From JACPFV01 sp038043245 (GTDB taxonomy: Bacteria; Pseudomonadota; Gammaproteobacteria; Nevskiales; Nevskiaceae): a DNA stretch of 59,521 nucleotides. The notes under the pieces were generated by a model. That model saw nothing but the letters and a program-made list of their open reading frames with translations, ran no database searches and was not told the origin of the DNA. Location of the stretch: the NCBI GenBank assembly GCA_038043245.1, contig JBBTCH010000019.1:1-59521 (forward strand), written 5' to 3'. Positions within the stretch are counted from its first letter, which is position 1. Every line of letters starts with the position of its first letter. Position numbers and translations under genes: made by a program. Positions 22,410 through 30,865 of the stretch are shown piece by piece.

Positions 22410-23246
22410 CTAGCCCGCCTTGTCGTCAGACTTGGTTTTCGACGGGCGCTTGGCCTTGGTCTCGACCTTGGGCGCCGGCTTGGCCGGCGCACGGCCGCGC
22501 TTGGGCTTGGCGGACTGCTTGTCCTCGACCACTTCGACGAACTCGTCGCTGCGGCCGACCGTGTTGGTGCCACGGCCTTCAATCACTGCGTCCGCCAGAC
22601 ACTCGACGTAGACCTTGATCGCGCGGGTCGCGTCATCGTTGCCGGGGATCACGCAGTCGATGCCATCGGGATCGCAGTTGCTGTCGACCACGGCAATGAC
22701 CGGGATGCCGAGTTTGCGGGCTTCGCTGATGGCGATGCTCTCGTAACCGACGTCAATCACGAACAGGCAGTCCGGCAGCGAGCTCATCTCCTTGATGCCG
22801 CCGAGCGAGCGACGCAGCTTCTCGATCTCGCGCTTGAACATCAATTGTTCTTTCTTGGTCAGGCGGTTGACGGTACCGTCTTCCACCGACTTTTCCATTT
22901 CGACCAGACGTTTGATCGAACCCTTGATGGTCTTGAAGTTGGTCAGCGTGCCGCCCAGCCAGCGCTGGGACACATACGGCATGCCGCAACGCTGCGCTTC
23001 GATCTCGATCGACTCGCGCGCGGCGCGCTTGGTGCCCACAAACAGGATCTTGCCGCCATTGGCGGCGAGCTTGCCGGCAAAGCCGCAGGCATCCCGCAGC
23101 AACGGCAGCGTCTGCTCGAGGTTGACGATATGGATCTTGTTGCGCGAACCGAAGATGTACGGACCCATCTTCGGGTTCCAGTACCGCGTACGGTGGCCAA
23201 AATGAGCGCCGGCTTCCAGCAGCTGGCGCATGGTGATGTTTGCCAT
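22410..23246 (-). CDS. rpsB: 30S ribosomal protein S2
   Basis: Core small-subunit protein needed for S1 binding. The start is ATG 23246 (MANITMRQLLEAGAHFGH), preceded by a good AAGGAG site; the frame further upstream is leader. The first 240 residues or so match S2 over its length. The last about 35 residues form a Lys/Pro/Ala-rich basic tail (KRGRAPAKPAPKVETKAKR and onward) that is an extension relative to E. coli and probably disordered. Confidence 0.96.
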   Translation of the reverse strand: MANITMRQLLEAGAHFGHRTRYWNPKMGPYIFGSRNKIHIVNLEQTLPLLRDACGFAGKLAANGGKILFVGTKRAARESIEIEAQRCGMPYVSQRWLGGTLTNFKTIKGSIKRLVEMEKSVEDGTVNRLTKKEQLMFKREIEKLRRSLGGIKEMSSLPDCLFVIDVGYESIAISEARKLGIPVIAVVDSNCDPDGIDCVIPGNDDATRAIKVYVECLADAVIEGRGTNTVGRSDEFVEVVEDKQSAKPKRGRAPAKPAPKVETKAKRPSKTKSDDKAG

Positions 23247-23359
23247 GAGGTCTCCTTGGGTTGTGGCTAACCGCATTCCTGTACAGATTCACCCAAGTGG
23301 AATGCGGATGGTTTTGACACGGTTTTTGACCGCCTGAAGTGTGTCATTGCCTTCAAGCG
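23247..23359 (-). promoter_or_regulatory. rpsB mRNA leader (possible S2 autoregulatory element)
   Basis: About 110 bases lie between the predicted transcription start and the rpsB ATG. They contain an inverted repeat GCATTCC...GGAATGC (23274-23306) shortly before the Shine-Dalgarno site, and GGTCAAAAACC upstream. Leaders of rpsB in gammaproteobacteria are structured and bind S2 for feedback control. That this one does so is inference from position and the repeat. Confidence 0.45.
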
Positions 23360-23365
23360 GCGCGC

Positions 23366-23394
23366 TTTATACCATGCGCCGCCCTGCCGAACAA
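23366..23394 (-). promoter_or_regulatory. Sigma-70-type promoter of rpsB-tsf
   Basis: On the minus strand TTGTTC (23389-23394) and TATAAA (23366-23371) are separated by exactly 17 bases. This places the transcript start near 23359. The promoter lies inside the upstream region of the divergent map gene. Confidence 0.6.
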
Positions 23395-23421
23395 CGCGCG
23401 GCAACCTTTTCACGGAAAACC

Positions 23422-24177
23422 ATGGCCGCCACGATCAAAACCGCTGAAGAACAACACGCCATGCGCGAAGCGGGGCGCGCCGCGGCGCAGGTGTTGAACA
23501 TGATCGAGCCGCACATCAAAGCGGGCGTGGCGACGATCGAACTCGACCGCATCTGCCACGATTACATCGTCAATACCCTGCAGTGCATTCCCGCCCCGCT
23601 GAATTACAAGGGCTTCCCCAAATCCATCTGCACGTCGGTGAACCATGTCGTCTGCCATGGCATCCCGGGGGCGAAAACCTTGAAAAAAGGCGACATCCTC
23701 AACGTCGACATCACCGTCATCAAGAATGGATTCCACGGCGACACCAGTCGCATGTTCCATATCGGCGACACCGGCGTGCGCGCGCGCCGTTTGGTCGACA
23801 CTGCGTTTGAGGCGATGTGGGCTGGCATCCGCTGCGTTCGGCCCGGCGCGTATCTGGGCGACATCGGCGCAGCGGTTCAAGCCTGCGCGGAATCCCAGGG
23901 ATTCACGGTCGTGCGTGATTACTGCGGCCACGGCATCGGTCGTGTCTTTCACGAAGACCCGCAGGTGCTGCACTTCGGCGAGGCGGGCACCGGCCTGCAG
24001 CTGCGCGAGGGCATGACCTTCACCATCGAGCCGATGATCAACGCCGGTCGGCATGAAGTGAAACTGTTGCCGGACGGCTGGACCGTGGTCACCAAAGACC
24101 ACTCGCTTTCAGCCCAATGGGAACATACTGTGCTGGTGACTCGCGACAGCTACGAAATTCTGACCGATGGGACTTGA
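23422..24177 (+). CDS. map: Type I methionine aminopeptidase
   Basis: Removes the initiator methionine from nascent proteins. The start is ATG 23422 (MAATIKTAEE); an upstream in-frame ATG at 23341 would add 27 residues of unlikely sequence that overlap the rpsB promoter. Conserved metal-binding blocks are present: NVDITVIKNGFHGDTSRMF, GHGIGRVFHEDP, MTFTIEPM and SAQWEHTVLV. 251 residues is normal. Divergent from rpsB, as in many proteobacteria, and overlapping glnD by 11 bases. Confidence 0.96.
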   Translation: MAATIKTAEEQHAMREAGRAAAQVLNMIEPHIKAGVATIELDRICHDYIVNTLQCIPAPLNYKGFPKSICTSVNHVVCHGIPGAKTLKKGDILNVDITVIKNGFHGDTSRMFHIGDTGVRARRLVDTAFEAMWAGIRCVRPGAYLGDIGAAVQACAESQGFTVVRDYCGHGIGRVFHEDPQVLHFGEAGTGLQLREGMTFTIEPMINAGRHEVKLLPDGWTVVTKDHSLSAQWEHTVLVTRDSYEILTDGT

Positions 24178-26866
24178 ACTGGAAGTCGAAGACCAGGCCG
24201 CAGTGTTTTCCGCGCGCAGCATCCGCACGCATCTGCGCACCGAAACTCGACCGGTCGTTGCATTCAAGAACACGCTGGCCTGGGGCAGCGAACGATTGCA
24301 CTCGCTGTTTCATGACAGCGCCGCCGCGGAATCGCTGGTGCGCGCGCGCGCGTTCCTGGTGGACGAACTCCTGCGCGAAGCCTGGGGCCGATTTTTTGCC
24401 GTACCGCCATCGGGAATCACCCTCGTCGCAGTCGGCGGTTATGGCCGCGGCGAGTTGCTGCCGCATTCGGACGTTGATGTGCTCATCCTGGCCACGCCCG
24501 CAGCACTGGAATCACAAAAATCCCCGCTCGAACAATTCCTGCAATTCCTGTGGGACATCGGCCTTGAAGTCGGATCCAGCGTGCGCACGGTCGAAGAGTG
24601 CCTGAAGCTCGCATCGGCGGACCTCAGCGTGATCACCAACCTGATGGAATCGCGGTTGCTGACCGGAGACCCACGGCTTTTTGCGCAGCTGGCCGACGGC
24701 ATAACACCCGAACGGATGTGGCCGACGGAAACGTTCTACAAAGCCAAGCTCGAAGAGCAGGCGCAACGCCACCGCAAATATGACGATACCGGATACAAGC
24801 TCGAACCGAACGTCAAGGAAAGTCCCGGCGGCCTGCGCGACATCCAGACCATCGCCTGGGTTGCACAACGTCATTTCGGCACGCGCACGCTGAGCGAACT
24901 CAAGGATCGTGGCTTTCTCACCGCTGCAGAATGCACCGAGCTTTATGCCGGCCAGGATTTCCTCTGGCGTGTACGGTTTGCCCTGCACATGCTGACCGGC
25001 CGCCACGAAGACCGGCTGCTGTTCGACCATCAGGTGCGTCTGGCAACCCTGTTCGGCTACGACAGTAACGAGGAGGGGCCCGCACGCAATCAGGCGGTCG
25101 AGCAGTTCATGCAGTTGTACTACCGCAGCATCAAGGCGCTGTCCTGCCTCAATGACATGCTGCTGCAGCTGTTTGACGAGGCCATCCTGCGCGGCACCAC
25201 CCAGGAAACTCCGCGCGCACTCAACGCCCATTTCCAGGCGCGCGGCAATTTCATCGAGGCGATCCATGACAACGTTTTTCGTCGTCATCCGCACGCCCTC
25301 ATCGAAATCTTCCGCCTGCTGCAGGAACATCCGGAACTGCGCGGCATTCGCGCGGACACGCTGCGGCTGATCCGTCGCGATCGCAAACTGGTGGACGATG
25401 CGCTGCGCAGCGACCTCAAGTCCAAGACGCATTTCATCGACCTGTTCCGCGAAGGCCGCGGCCTGACACGCGCACTGCGCCGCATGAACCGCTACGGCGT
25501 CCTGGGACGTTACATGCCTGCGTTCGGACAAGTCATCGGCCACATGCAGTACGACCTGTTCCATACCCTGACCGTGGACGAGCACATCCTCCATGTCGTG
25601 CGCAACCTGCGGCGCTTTGCCATGGAGCGCTTCCAGGCCGAACTGCCGTTCTGCAACGAGGTGATGCAGCGCATCCCCAAGAAGGAGCTGCTGTATCTCG
25701 GCGGACTGTTTCATGATCTGGCCAAGGGCCGCGGCGGTGATCACTCCGAGCTGGGCGCGGATGAAGCCATTCAGTTCTGCCTTGAACATGGACTGTCGCA
25801 CGACGATGCCGACCTGGTGGCCTGGCTGGTGCGCAACCACCTGACGATGTCGCTGACCGCGCAGAAACAGGATGTCTCCGATCCGCAGATCGTGCTGAAT
25901 TTCGCCCGCAAGGTCGAAACCCGTGAACGGCTCGACTACCTGTTCCTGCTCACCTGCGCCGACATCCGCGCCACCAATCCGGCGCTTTGGAACGGCTGGC
26001 GCGAGAGCCTGCTGTTCGGCCTGTACCGCAGCGCTGCTGAAATGCTCGACAGCGGCCTGCAATTGCCGATGAGCAACAACCAGCGTGTCACCGAGCAGAA
26101 GAAAAACACGCTTGCGTTGTGCGCACAGGTCAACGCGACCGAAGCGAATCTGATCTGGAAGCGCTTCGAGAACGATTACTTCCTGCGCCATACCCCGCAA
26201 GAGCTTGCCTGGCATTTGCCCGCGATCGCGCGCACGGACCCAAAGACCCTGCCGCTGATCCTGGTGCGCGAACTCGCAGGCGCCAGCACGGCTGTTTTTC
26301 TTTACACGCGTGATCGTGACCACTTGTTTGGATTGACCACCGGCGTTCTCGCTCAGCTGGGACTCAACATTCTGGATGCGCGCCTCAACACCACTGACGA
26401 CGGCTTTGTGCTCGATTCCTATGCGGTGGTGGAAGAAAACGGCGGCGCGATGGAAACGCACCGCATCGAAGAAATACAGGCCGCACTGCGCCGCGTCATT
26501 TCCAACCCGGCGATCTCGGTGGTGGACGTCAACCGGCGCAGCTCGCGGCGGCTGAAACATTTCAACACGCCGACGACGGTCTTCTTCAGCCAGGACGAAG
26601 CGCGCGGCCGCACGCGACTGGAGCTGGTCGCCGCCGACCAGCCCGGACTGCTGTCGCTGGTCGGCCGCATCTTCGAGAAGCGCGGCATCCTGCTCAACGC
26701 CGCCAAGATCGCCACCATCGGCGAACGCGCCGAGGACGTATTCTTCATCACCGACAAACAGCATCGCCTGATCAGCGATGAGTCCGCGCTCGAAGAATTG
26801 CGCGAAGTCCTGATTCGTACCCTGGACCGGACGCCCGACCCCGTTGCCACACTGAAGGCCGCATGA
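24167..26866 (+). CDS. glnD: Bifunctional uridylyltransferase/uridylyl-removing enzyme GlnD
   Basis: Senses glutamine and modifies the PII proteins. The 899-residue product has a nucleotidyltransferase domain with GGYGRGELLPHSDVD at residues 90-104 (catalytic Asp102 and Asp104), a central HD hydrolase domain (LGGLFHDLAKGRGGDHSELG) and two C-terminal ACT domains (the last from RLELVAADQPGLLSLVGRIF). The start ATG overlaps the end of map. Length and domain order are standard, and the map-glnD-dapD order is common in Pseudomonas relatives. Confidence 0.97.
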   Translation: MGLELEVEDQAAVFSARSIRTHLRTETRPVVAFKNTLAWGSERLHSLFHDSAAAESLVRARAFLVDELLREAWGRFFAVPPSGITLVAVGGYGRGELLPHSDVDVLILATPAALESQKSPLEQFLQFLWDIGLEVGSSVRTVEECLKLASADLSVITNLMESRLLTGDPRLFAQLADGITPERMWPTETFYKAKLEEQAQRHRKYDDTGYKLEPNVKESPGGLRDIQTIAWVAQRHFGTRTLSELKDRGFLTAAECTELYAGQDFLWRVRFALHMLTGRHEDRLLFDHQVRLATLFGYDSNEEGPARNQAVEQFMQLYYRSIKALSCLNDMLLQLFDEAILRGTTQETPRALNAHFQARGNFIEAIHDNVFRRHPHALIEIFRLLQEHPELRGIRADTLRLIRRDRKLVDDALRSDLKSKTHFIDLFREGRGLTRALRRMNRYGVLGRYMPAFGQVIGHMQYDLFHTLTVDEHILHVVRNLRRFAMERFQAELPFCNEVMQRIPKKELLYLGGLFHDLAKGRGGDHSELGADEAIQFCLEHGLSHDDADLVAWLVRNHLTMSLTAQKQDVSDPQIVLNFARKVETRERLDYLFLLTCADIRATNPALWNGWRESLLFGLYRSAAEMLDSGLQLPMSNNQRVTEQKKNTLALCAQVNATEANLIWKRFENDYFLRHTPQELAWHLPAIARTDPKTLPLILVRELAGASTAVFLYTRDRDHLFGLTTGVLAQLGLNILDARLNTTDDGFVLDSYAVVEENGGAMETHRIEEIQAALRRVISNPAISVVDVNRRSSRRLKHFNTPTTVFFSQDEARGRTRLELVAADQPGLLSLVGRIFEKRGILLNAAKIATIGERAEDVFFITDKQHRLISDESALEELREVLIRTLDRTPDPVATLKAA

Positions 26867-26976
26867 GCATACCCAGCGAGGGGCCCGCGCCAGCGGGATC
26901 GCGGGCAAGTGCTCGTGCGGATGCGGGCGACATCACAGCGCTTAAACTCTCCGGCACAATCACGGAGACCGCATGA
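26863..26976 (+). CDS. Possible small ORF linking glnD and dapD
   Basis: A 37-codon frame starts with an ATG that overlaps the glnD stop (ATGA) and ends with a TGA that overlaps the dapD start (ATGA). The peptide begins MSIPSEGPAPAGSR and resembles nothing I recognise. It could simply be a chance open frame in GC-rich DNA: frame agreement has a one-in-three chance and few stops are expected. Alternatively it is a relay frame that couples dapD translation to glnD. dapD also has its own GGAG site within this ORF. Confidence 0.25.
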   Translation: MSIPSEGPAPAGSRASARADAGDITALKLSGTITETA

Positions 26977-27794
26977 ACATTGAACACCTGAAGACCGCGA
27001 TCGAATCCGCGTGGGAAATCCGCGAGACACTGAACAAGAGCGATAACGCCGTGCGCACGGCAGTCAATGCGGCGATTGATCTGCTCGACGCCGGAGCGGC
27101 TCGCGTCGCCGAGCCCACAGAATCAGGATGGAAAGTCAACGAATGGCTTAAGAAAGCCGTGCTGCTGTATTTCCGTCTGCATGACAACGCGCCGATCGAG
27201 ATGGGCGCATTGCACGGCTACGACAAAGTGCCGCTCAAGTACACGACTTACGATGCCGTGCGCTTTGCCGCACAGGGCGTACGCGTGGTACCACCCGCCG
27301 CCGTGCGCCGTGGCGCCTACGTCGCCCCCGGTGCGATCCTGATGCCGTCGTACGTCAACATCGGCGCGCATGTCGGCGCCGGCACCATGGTCGACACCTG
27401 GGCCAGCATCGGCTCCTGTTCGCAGATTGGCGCACGCTGCCACATCTCCGCGGGCGCCGGCATCGGCGGCGTACTCGAACCTCTGCAGGCAAACCCGACC
27501 ATCATCGAGGACGACTGCTTCATCGGCGCGCGATCCGAAGTCGTTGAAGGCGTGATTGTCGGCAAGGGCTCGGTGGTTTCGATGGGCGTGTTCATCACTC
27601 AATCCACGCCGATCTATCAGCGCGAAACCGGCCAGACCCTGTTCGGAAAAATCCCGCCGGGATCGGTGGTGGTGGCAGGTTCACTGCCCAAGGATGGCGG
27701 CAAATACAACCTGAATTGCGCGGTCATCGTGAAAACGGTAGACGAACAGACTCGCAGCAAGGTCGGCATCAATGCTCTGTTGCGTGATCTCTAA
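26973..27794 (+). CDS. dapD: Tetrahydrodipicolinate N-succinyltransferase
   Basis: Adds succinyl from succinyl-CoA to tetrahydrodipicolinate in the succinylase route to diaminopimelate and lysine. The 273-residue product has the helical N-domain (MNIEHLKTAIESAWEIRE), a left-handed beta helix from AYVAPGAILMPSYVNIGAHVG, and the conserved EDDCFIGARSEVVEG. The start has GGAG five bases upstream. dapC, often between glnD and dapD in relatives, is not here. Confidence 0.97.
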   Translation: MNIEHLKTAIESAWEIRETLNKSDNAVRTAVNAAIDLLDAGAARVAEPTESGWKVNEWLKKAVLLYFRLHDNAPIEMGALHGYDKVPLKYTTYDAVRFAAQGVRVVPPAAVRRGAYVAPGAILMPSYVNIGAHVGAGTMVDTWASIGSCSQIGARCHISAGAGIGGVLEPLQANPTIIEDDCFIGARSEVVEGVIVGKGSVVSMGVFITQSTPIYQRETGQTLFGKIPPGSVVVAGSLPKDGGKYNLNCAVIVKTVDEQTRSKVGINALLRDL

Positions 27795-27803
27795 AGCCGA
27801 GCG

Positions 27804-27868
27804 CCCTCTCTCCTACCCCTCTCCCGCAGGCGGGAGAGGGATGCGAGCGCACGCGAGCAGGGAGAGGG
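27804..27868. repeat. Palindromic repeat, CCTCTCCCGC family, between dapD and dapE
   Basis: The core is CCCTCTCCCGC, a 2-base centre and GCGGGAGAGGG, flanked by CCCTCTCTCC on the left and GGGAGAGGGG on the right. The right end abuts the dapE ATG and supplies its purine-rich ribosome binding site. A copy of the same family is embedded in ileS at 46663-46732. Confidence 0.75.
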
Positions 27869-27869
27869 G

Positions 27870-28994
27870 ATGAGCACAGTTCTCGAACTTGCGCAGCAAT
27901 TGATCGCGCGTCGCTCGCTGACGCCGGATGACGCCGGCTGCTGCGAGTTGATCGGCGCCCGGCTGCAAAAAGCCGGTTTCAAGCTCGAATACATCAACGC
28001 TGAAGGTGTGACCAATCTGTGGGCCACCTGCGGCAGCGGTGCACCGCTGACGATCTTCGCCGGCCATACCGACGTGGTGCCGACCGGCCCACTGGATCAG
28101 TGGAAAAGCGACCCGTTCACCCCGACCGTCCGCGACGGCGTGCTTTATGGCCGTGGCGCCGCCGACATGAAGTCCGGCATCGCCGCGATGGTGTGTGCAG
28201 CGGAACGGCTAGCAGGGGCGAAGAAGATCAAAGGCACCCTCGCCTTTTTGATCACCAGCGACGAAGAAGGCTCAGCCCAGCACGGCACCCGACACGTGGT
28301 GAACGTGTTGAAGGATCGTGGACTAAAACCCGATTACGCCATCGTCGGTGAAGCAACGGCGTCCGAAAAGCTCGGCGACCGCATCACCATCGGTCGACGG
28401 GGATCGCTCGGCTGCAACCTGAAAGTCATCGGCAAACAAGGCCATGTCGCCTATCCGGACAAGGCCGACAACCCCATCCATCGTTTGAGTATGGCGCTGG
28501 CTGAGTTGAGCACGACGATCTGGGATAAAGGCAATGCTCACTTCCCGCCAACTTCGTTTCAGATCTCTAATTTCAACGCCGGGACCGGCGCCAACAACGT
28601 CATCCCCGGCGACGCTTCGGCGATTTTCAATTTCCGTTACAGCACCGAATCAAGCGCTGACTCGCTCAAAGCACTCGTCAAAGCCGTGCTGGACAAGCAC
28701 TGCCCACGCCACGAAGCGAATTGGTGGCACACCGGCGAACCTTTTCTGACCCGGCACGGAAAATTGATTGAGTCGGCGCAAGCCGCCATCGCCGAGGTCA
28801 CGTCGCTGCAACCGGTTCTGTTCACCGGTGGCGGTACGTCCGATGCGCGCTTCCTCGCGCCCTGGGGCGCGGAAGTGCTGGAGATCGGCCCCATCAATGA
28901 CAGCATCCACAAACTCAACGAGCACGTAAATGTCGCTGACCTGGACGCGCTGAGCGTCATCTACGAGAAAACTTTGCTGAAATTATTTGCCTGA
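27870..28994 (+). CDS. dapE: Succinyl-diaminopimelate desuccinylase
   Basis: Zinc peptidase-family enzyme (M20) releasing succinate from N-succinyl-LL-diaminopimelate. Zinc ligands lie in GHTDVVP (His66, Asp68) and YGRGAADMKSG, and the catalytic Glu in SDEEGSAQHGT; the dimerisation domain and the C-terminal GGTSDARF follow. 374 residues is normal. The ATG is preceded directly by AGGGAGAGGGG, which is the end of a palindromic repeat, so the repeat seems to provide the ribosome binding site. Works directly after dapD in the pathway. Confidence 0.97.
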   Translation: MSTVLELAQQLIARRSLTPDDAGCCELIGARLQKAGFKLEYINAEGVTNLWATCGSGAPLTIFAGHTDVVPTGPLDQWKSDPFTPTVRDGVLYGRGAADMKSGIAAMVCAAERLAGAKKIKGTLAFLITSDEEGSAQHGTRHVVNVLKDRGLKPDYAIVGEATASEKLGDRITIGRRGSLGCNLKVIGKQGHVAYPDKADNPIHRLSMALAELSTTIWDKGNAHFPPTSFQISNFNAGTGANNVIPGDASAIFNFRYSTESSADSLKALVKAVLDKHCPRHEANWWHTGEPFLTRHGKLIESAQAAIAEVTSLQPVLFTGGGTSDARFLAPWGAEVLEIGPINDSIHKLNEHVNVADLDALSVIYEKTLLKLFA

Positions 28995-30001
28995 TGGCCG
29001 ATTCCTCACCCATGGCAACACGCCCTGCGTTCCGTCCTTCATTCGGCCTGCGTAGCGGATTTGTCCAGTCCATCCTCGCAACCAAGCGTCCCGCGCCCTG
29101 GCTGTGGCGACGCCGCGGCATTGATCTGAGCTCAACGCCGCAGACGGTTCTCGATTGCGGCGACAGCGTGCGGCTCACCGGCTTCCACAACCCGCAGCCG
29201 GCTGGCCGCAAGTCACGGGGACTGGTCGTGCTGATTCACGGCTGGGAGGGCTGCCACGAATCAAACTATCTTTACTCCATGGCCTGTACGCTGTGGCAGG
29301 CCGGCTACAACGTGTTCCGGCTCAACCTGCGCGACCACGGCGGCACGCATCACCTGAACGAAGAACTGTTCCATTCTGCGCGTATCGCCGAAGTGCTGGG
29401 CGCGGTGCGTGCCATCCGCGAACTCGACTCCACGGACCCCTTCTCAATGATCGGCTTTTCGTTGGGCGGGAATTTTTCGCTGCGCGTCGGACTGCGCGGT
29501 CCCGATGCCGGCCTGCGCCCTGCCCTTTGCATCGGCATCTCGCCGGCGATCAATCCCGGCTCGACCCTTAAAGCGATCGATGACGGCCCTGCTTTGGTCA
29601 ATCGCTACTTTCTCGACAAGTGGGCGAAGACGCTCGATGCAAAAACCAAAGCCTGGCCGGACCGCTACGACTTCTCCGATTACCTGAAGCTGGAAACTTT
29701 CGTCGCCATCACCGAGAAATTCGTCGAGGATTTCACCGAGTACGGCACGCTCGAAAATTACCTCTCGCAATACACGCTGACGCCCGAGATCCTGATGCGC
29801 TCACCGACGCCGCTGGCGATCCTCACCGCCACGGATGACACGGTGATTCCGCTGCACTATTTCGACGGCTTGCAGGTGGGCGGGTCAATCGCGGCTTTCG
29901 ACGTCGTACCTCACGGCGGCCATTGCGGCTTCATCAAAAACTGGCGGATGGACTGCTGGGCCGAAACCCGCGTGCTGGAGCTGCTGACACATATGCGATG
30001 A
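28994..30001 (+). CDS. YheT-like alpha/beta hydrolase
   Basis: Alpha/beta-hydrolase fold protein of the COG0429/YheT type; the natural substrate of this group is not well defined. In its 335 residues, VVLIHGWEGCHESNYLYSMA forms the oxyanion region, GFSLGGN carries the nucleophilic Ser, TATDDTVIP the acid and HGGHCGF the His, so the triad is complete. No signal peptide, probably cytosolic. The start ATG shares one base with the dapE stop, but a role in lysine synthesis does not follow from that. Alternative start at the internal Met7. Confidence 0.85.
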   Translation: MADSSPMATRPAFRPSFGLRSGFVQSILATKRPAPWLWRRRGIDLSSTPQTVLDCGDSVRLTGFHNPQPAGRKSRGLVVLIHGWEGCHESNYLYSMACTLWQAGYNVFRLNLRDHGGTHHLNEELFHSARIAEVLGAVRAIRELDSTDPFSMIGFSLGGNFSLRVGLRGPDAGLRPALCIGISPAINPGSTLKAIDDGPALVNRYFLDKWAKTLDAKTKAWPDRYDFSDYLKLETFVAITEKFVEDFTEYGTLENYLSQYTLTPEILMRSPTPLAILTATDDTVIPLHYFDGLQVGGSIAAFDVVPHGGHCGFIKNWRMDCWAETRVLELLTHMR

Positions 30002-30004
30002 CGC

Positions 30005-30070
30005 GTCACACCGGCGAAAGCCGGTGTCCAGAGTCCTAAAAGACTGGATTCCGGCTTACGCCGGAATGAC
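30005..30070. repeat. Palindromic repeat, GCCGGAAT family, between convergent genes
   Basis: Two hairpins: ACACCGGCGAAAGCCGGTGT followed by CCAG, then CTGG followed by ATTCCGGCTTACGCCGGAAT. This is a widespread proteobacterial intergenic repeat type. It fills the space between the hydrolase (plus) and the SDR (minus) and may act as a transcript end for both. Confidence 0.75.
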
Positions 30071-30073
30071 AAA

Positions 30074-30865
30074 TTAAGAAAAATCCAAGCGTTTGATGAT
30101 CCGGGCGTAGACGCCAGGCAGCCAGCGCTTGAGATACACCACCAGCGCTTCCTTGCCGACCAGCACTTCCTCGCGATTGTTTTCTACCGCGCGCCAGATC
30201 TTCTCGGCGCAGACCTCGGCACTGATGCCCTTCTCCTGGCCCGGATCCATCTTGCCGTGCGCGCCGCCGCTGCCGGTGATGGCATTGAGCGAAACATTGG
30301 TTTTGACGTACCCCGGACAGGCCAGTGTGAAATGCACGCCCTGTCGCCACAGTTCCGCTTGCGCCGCCTCGTAGAATCCGTGCAGCGCATGCTTGGCCGC
30401 GGCGTAGCCGGAACGCAGTGGCGAGCTGATGTAGCCGACCACGCTCGACACCACCACCACGTGGCCGCCGCCGTGCTGGATCATGCCCGGCAGCACGGCC
30501 TTGGTCAGCGCCACGGTGGCGAAGAAATCCAGCTCGAAGATCTGCCGGTAAACCTCCAGTGTGGTCTCCATCACCGTGCCGCGCTGCGAGATGCCGGCAT
30601 TGTTGACCAGCACGTCGATCGGGCCGAAGAAACCCTCGGCCTTGCGCAATGCGTCAGCGGCGTCGCCGAGCTTGAGCAGGTCCAGCGGCAGCACCGCGAC
30701 CTGCGCAGGGTTCGGGCAGGCCGACTTCACTCGCTGTAATTCAGACTCGCGGCGCGCCGACAGAATCACTTTGGCGCCGCGCTGCGAGGCCAGCAGCGCC
30801 ATGGCCTCTCCAATCCCAGAAGAGGCTCCGGTGATCCAGACGACTTTCCCGGCGAGTTGTGTCAC
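30074..30865 (-). CDS. Short-chain dehydrogenase/reductase
   Basis: Classical SDR with NAD(P)-binding TGASSGIG at residues 12-19, VLVNNAGIS, the catalytic Ser in VVSSVVGYIS and the YAAAK motif. The C-terminal part (FYEAAQAELWRQGVHFTLACPGYVKT) resembles the DHRS7B-like subgroup, whose substrates may be steroids or lipids; the substrate here cannot be told. The start chosen is GTG 30865 (MTQLAGKVVWITG), whose GTGA overlaps the fba stop; the longer frame upstream runs inside fba. 263 residues. Confidence 0.85.
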   Translation of the reverse strand: MTQLAGKVVWITGASSGIGEAMALLASQRGAKVILSARRESELQRVKSACPNPAQVAVLPLDLLKLGDAADALRKAEGFFGPIDVLVNNAGISQRGTVMETTLEVYRQIFELDFFATVALTKAVLPGMIQHGGGHVVVVSSVVGYISSPLRSGYAAAKHALHGFYEAAQAELWRQGVHFTLACPGYVKTNVSLNAITGSGGAHGKMDPGQEKGISAEVCAEKIWRAVENNREEVLVGKEALVVYLKRWLPGVYARIIKRLDFS

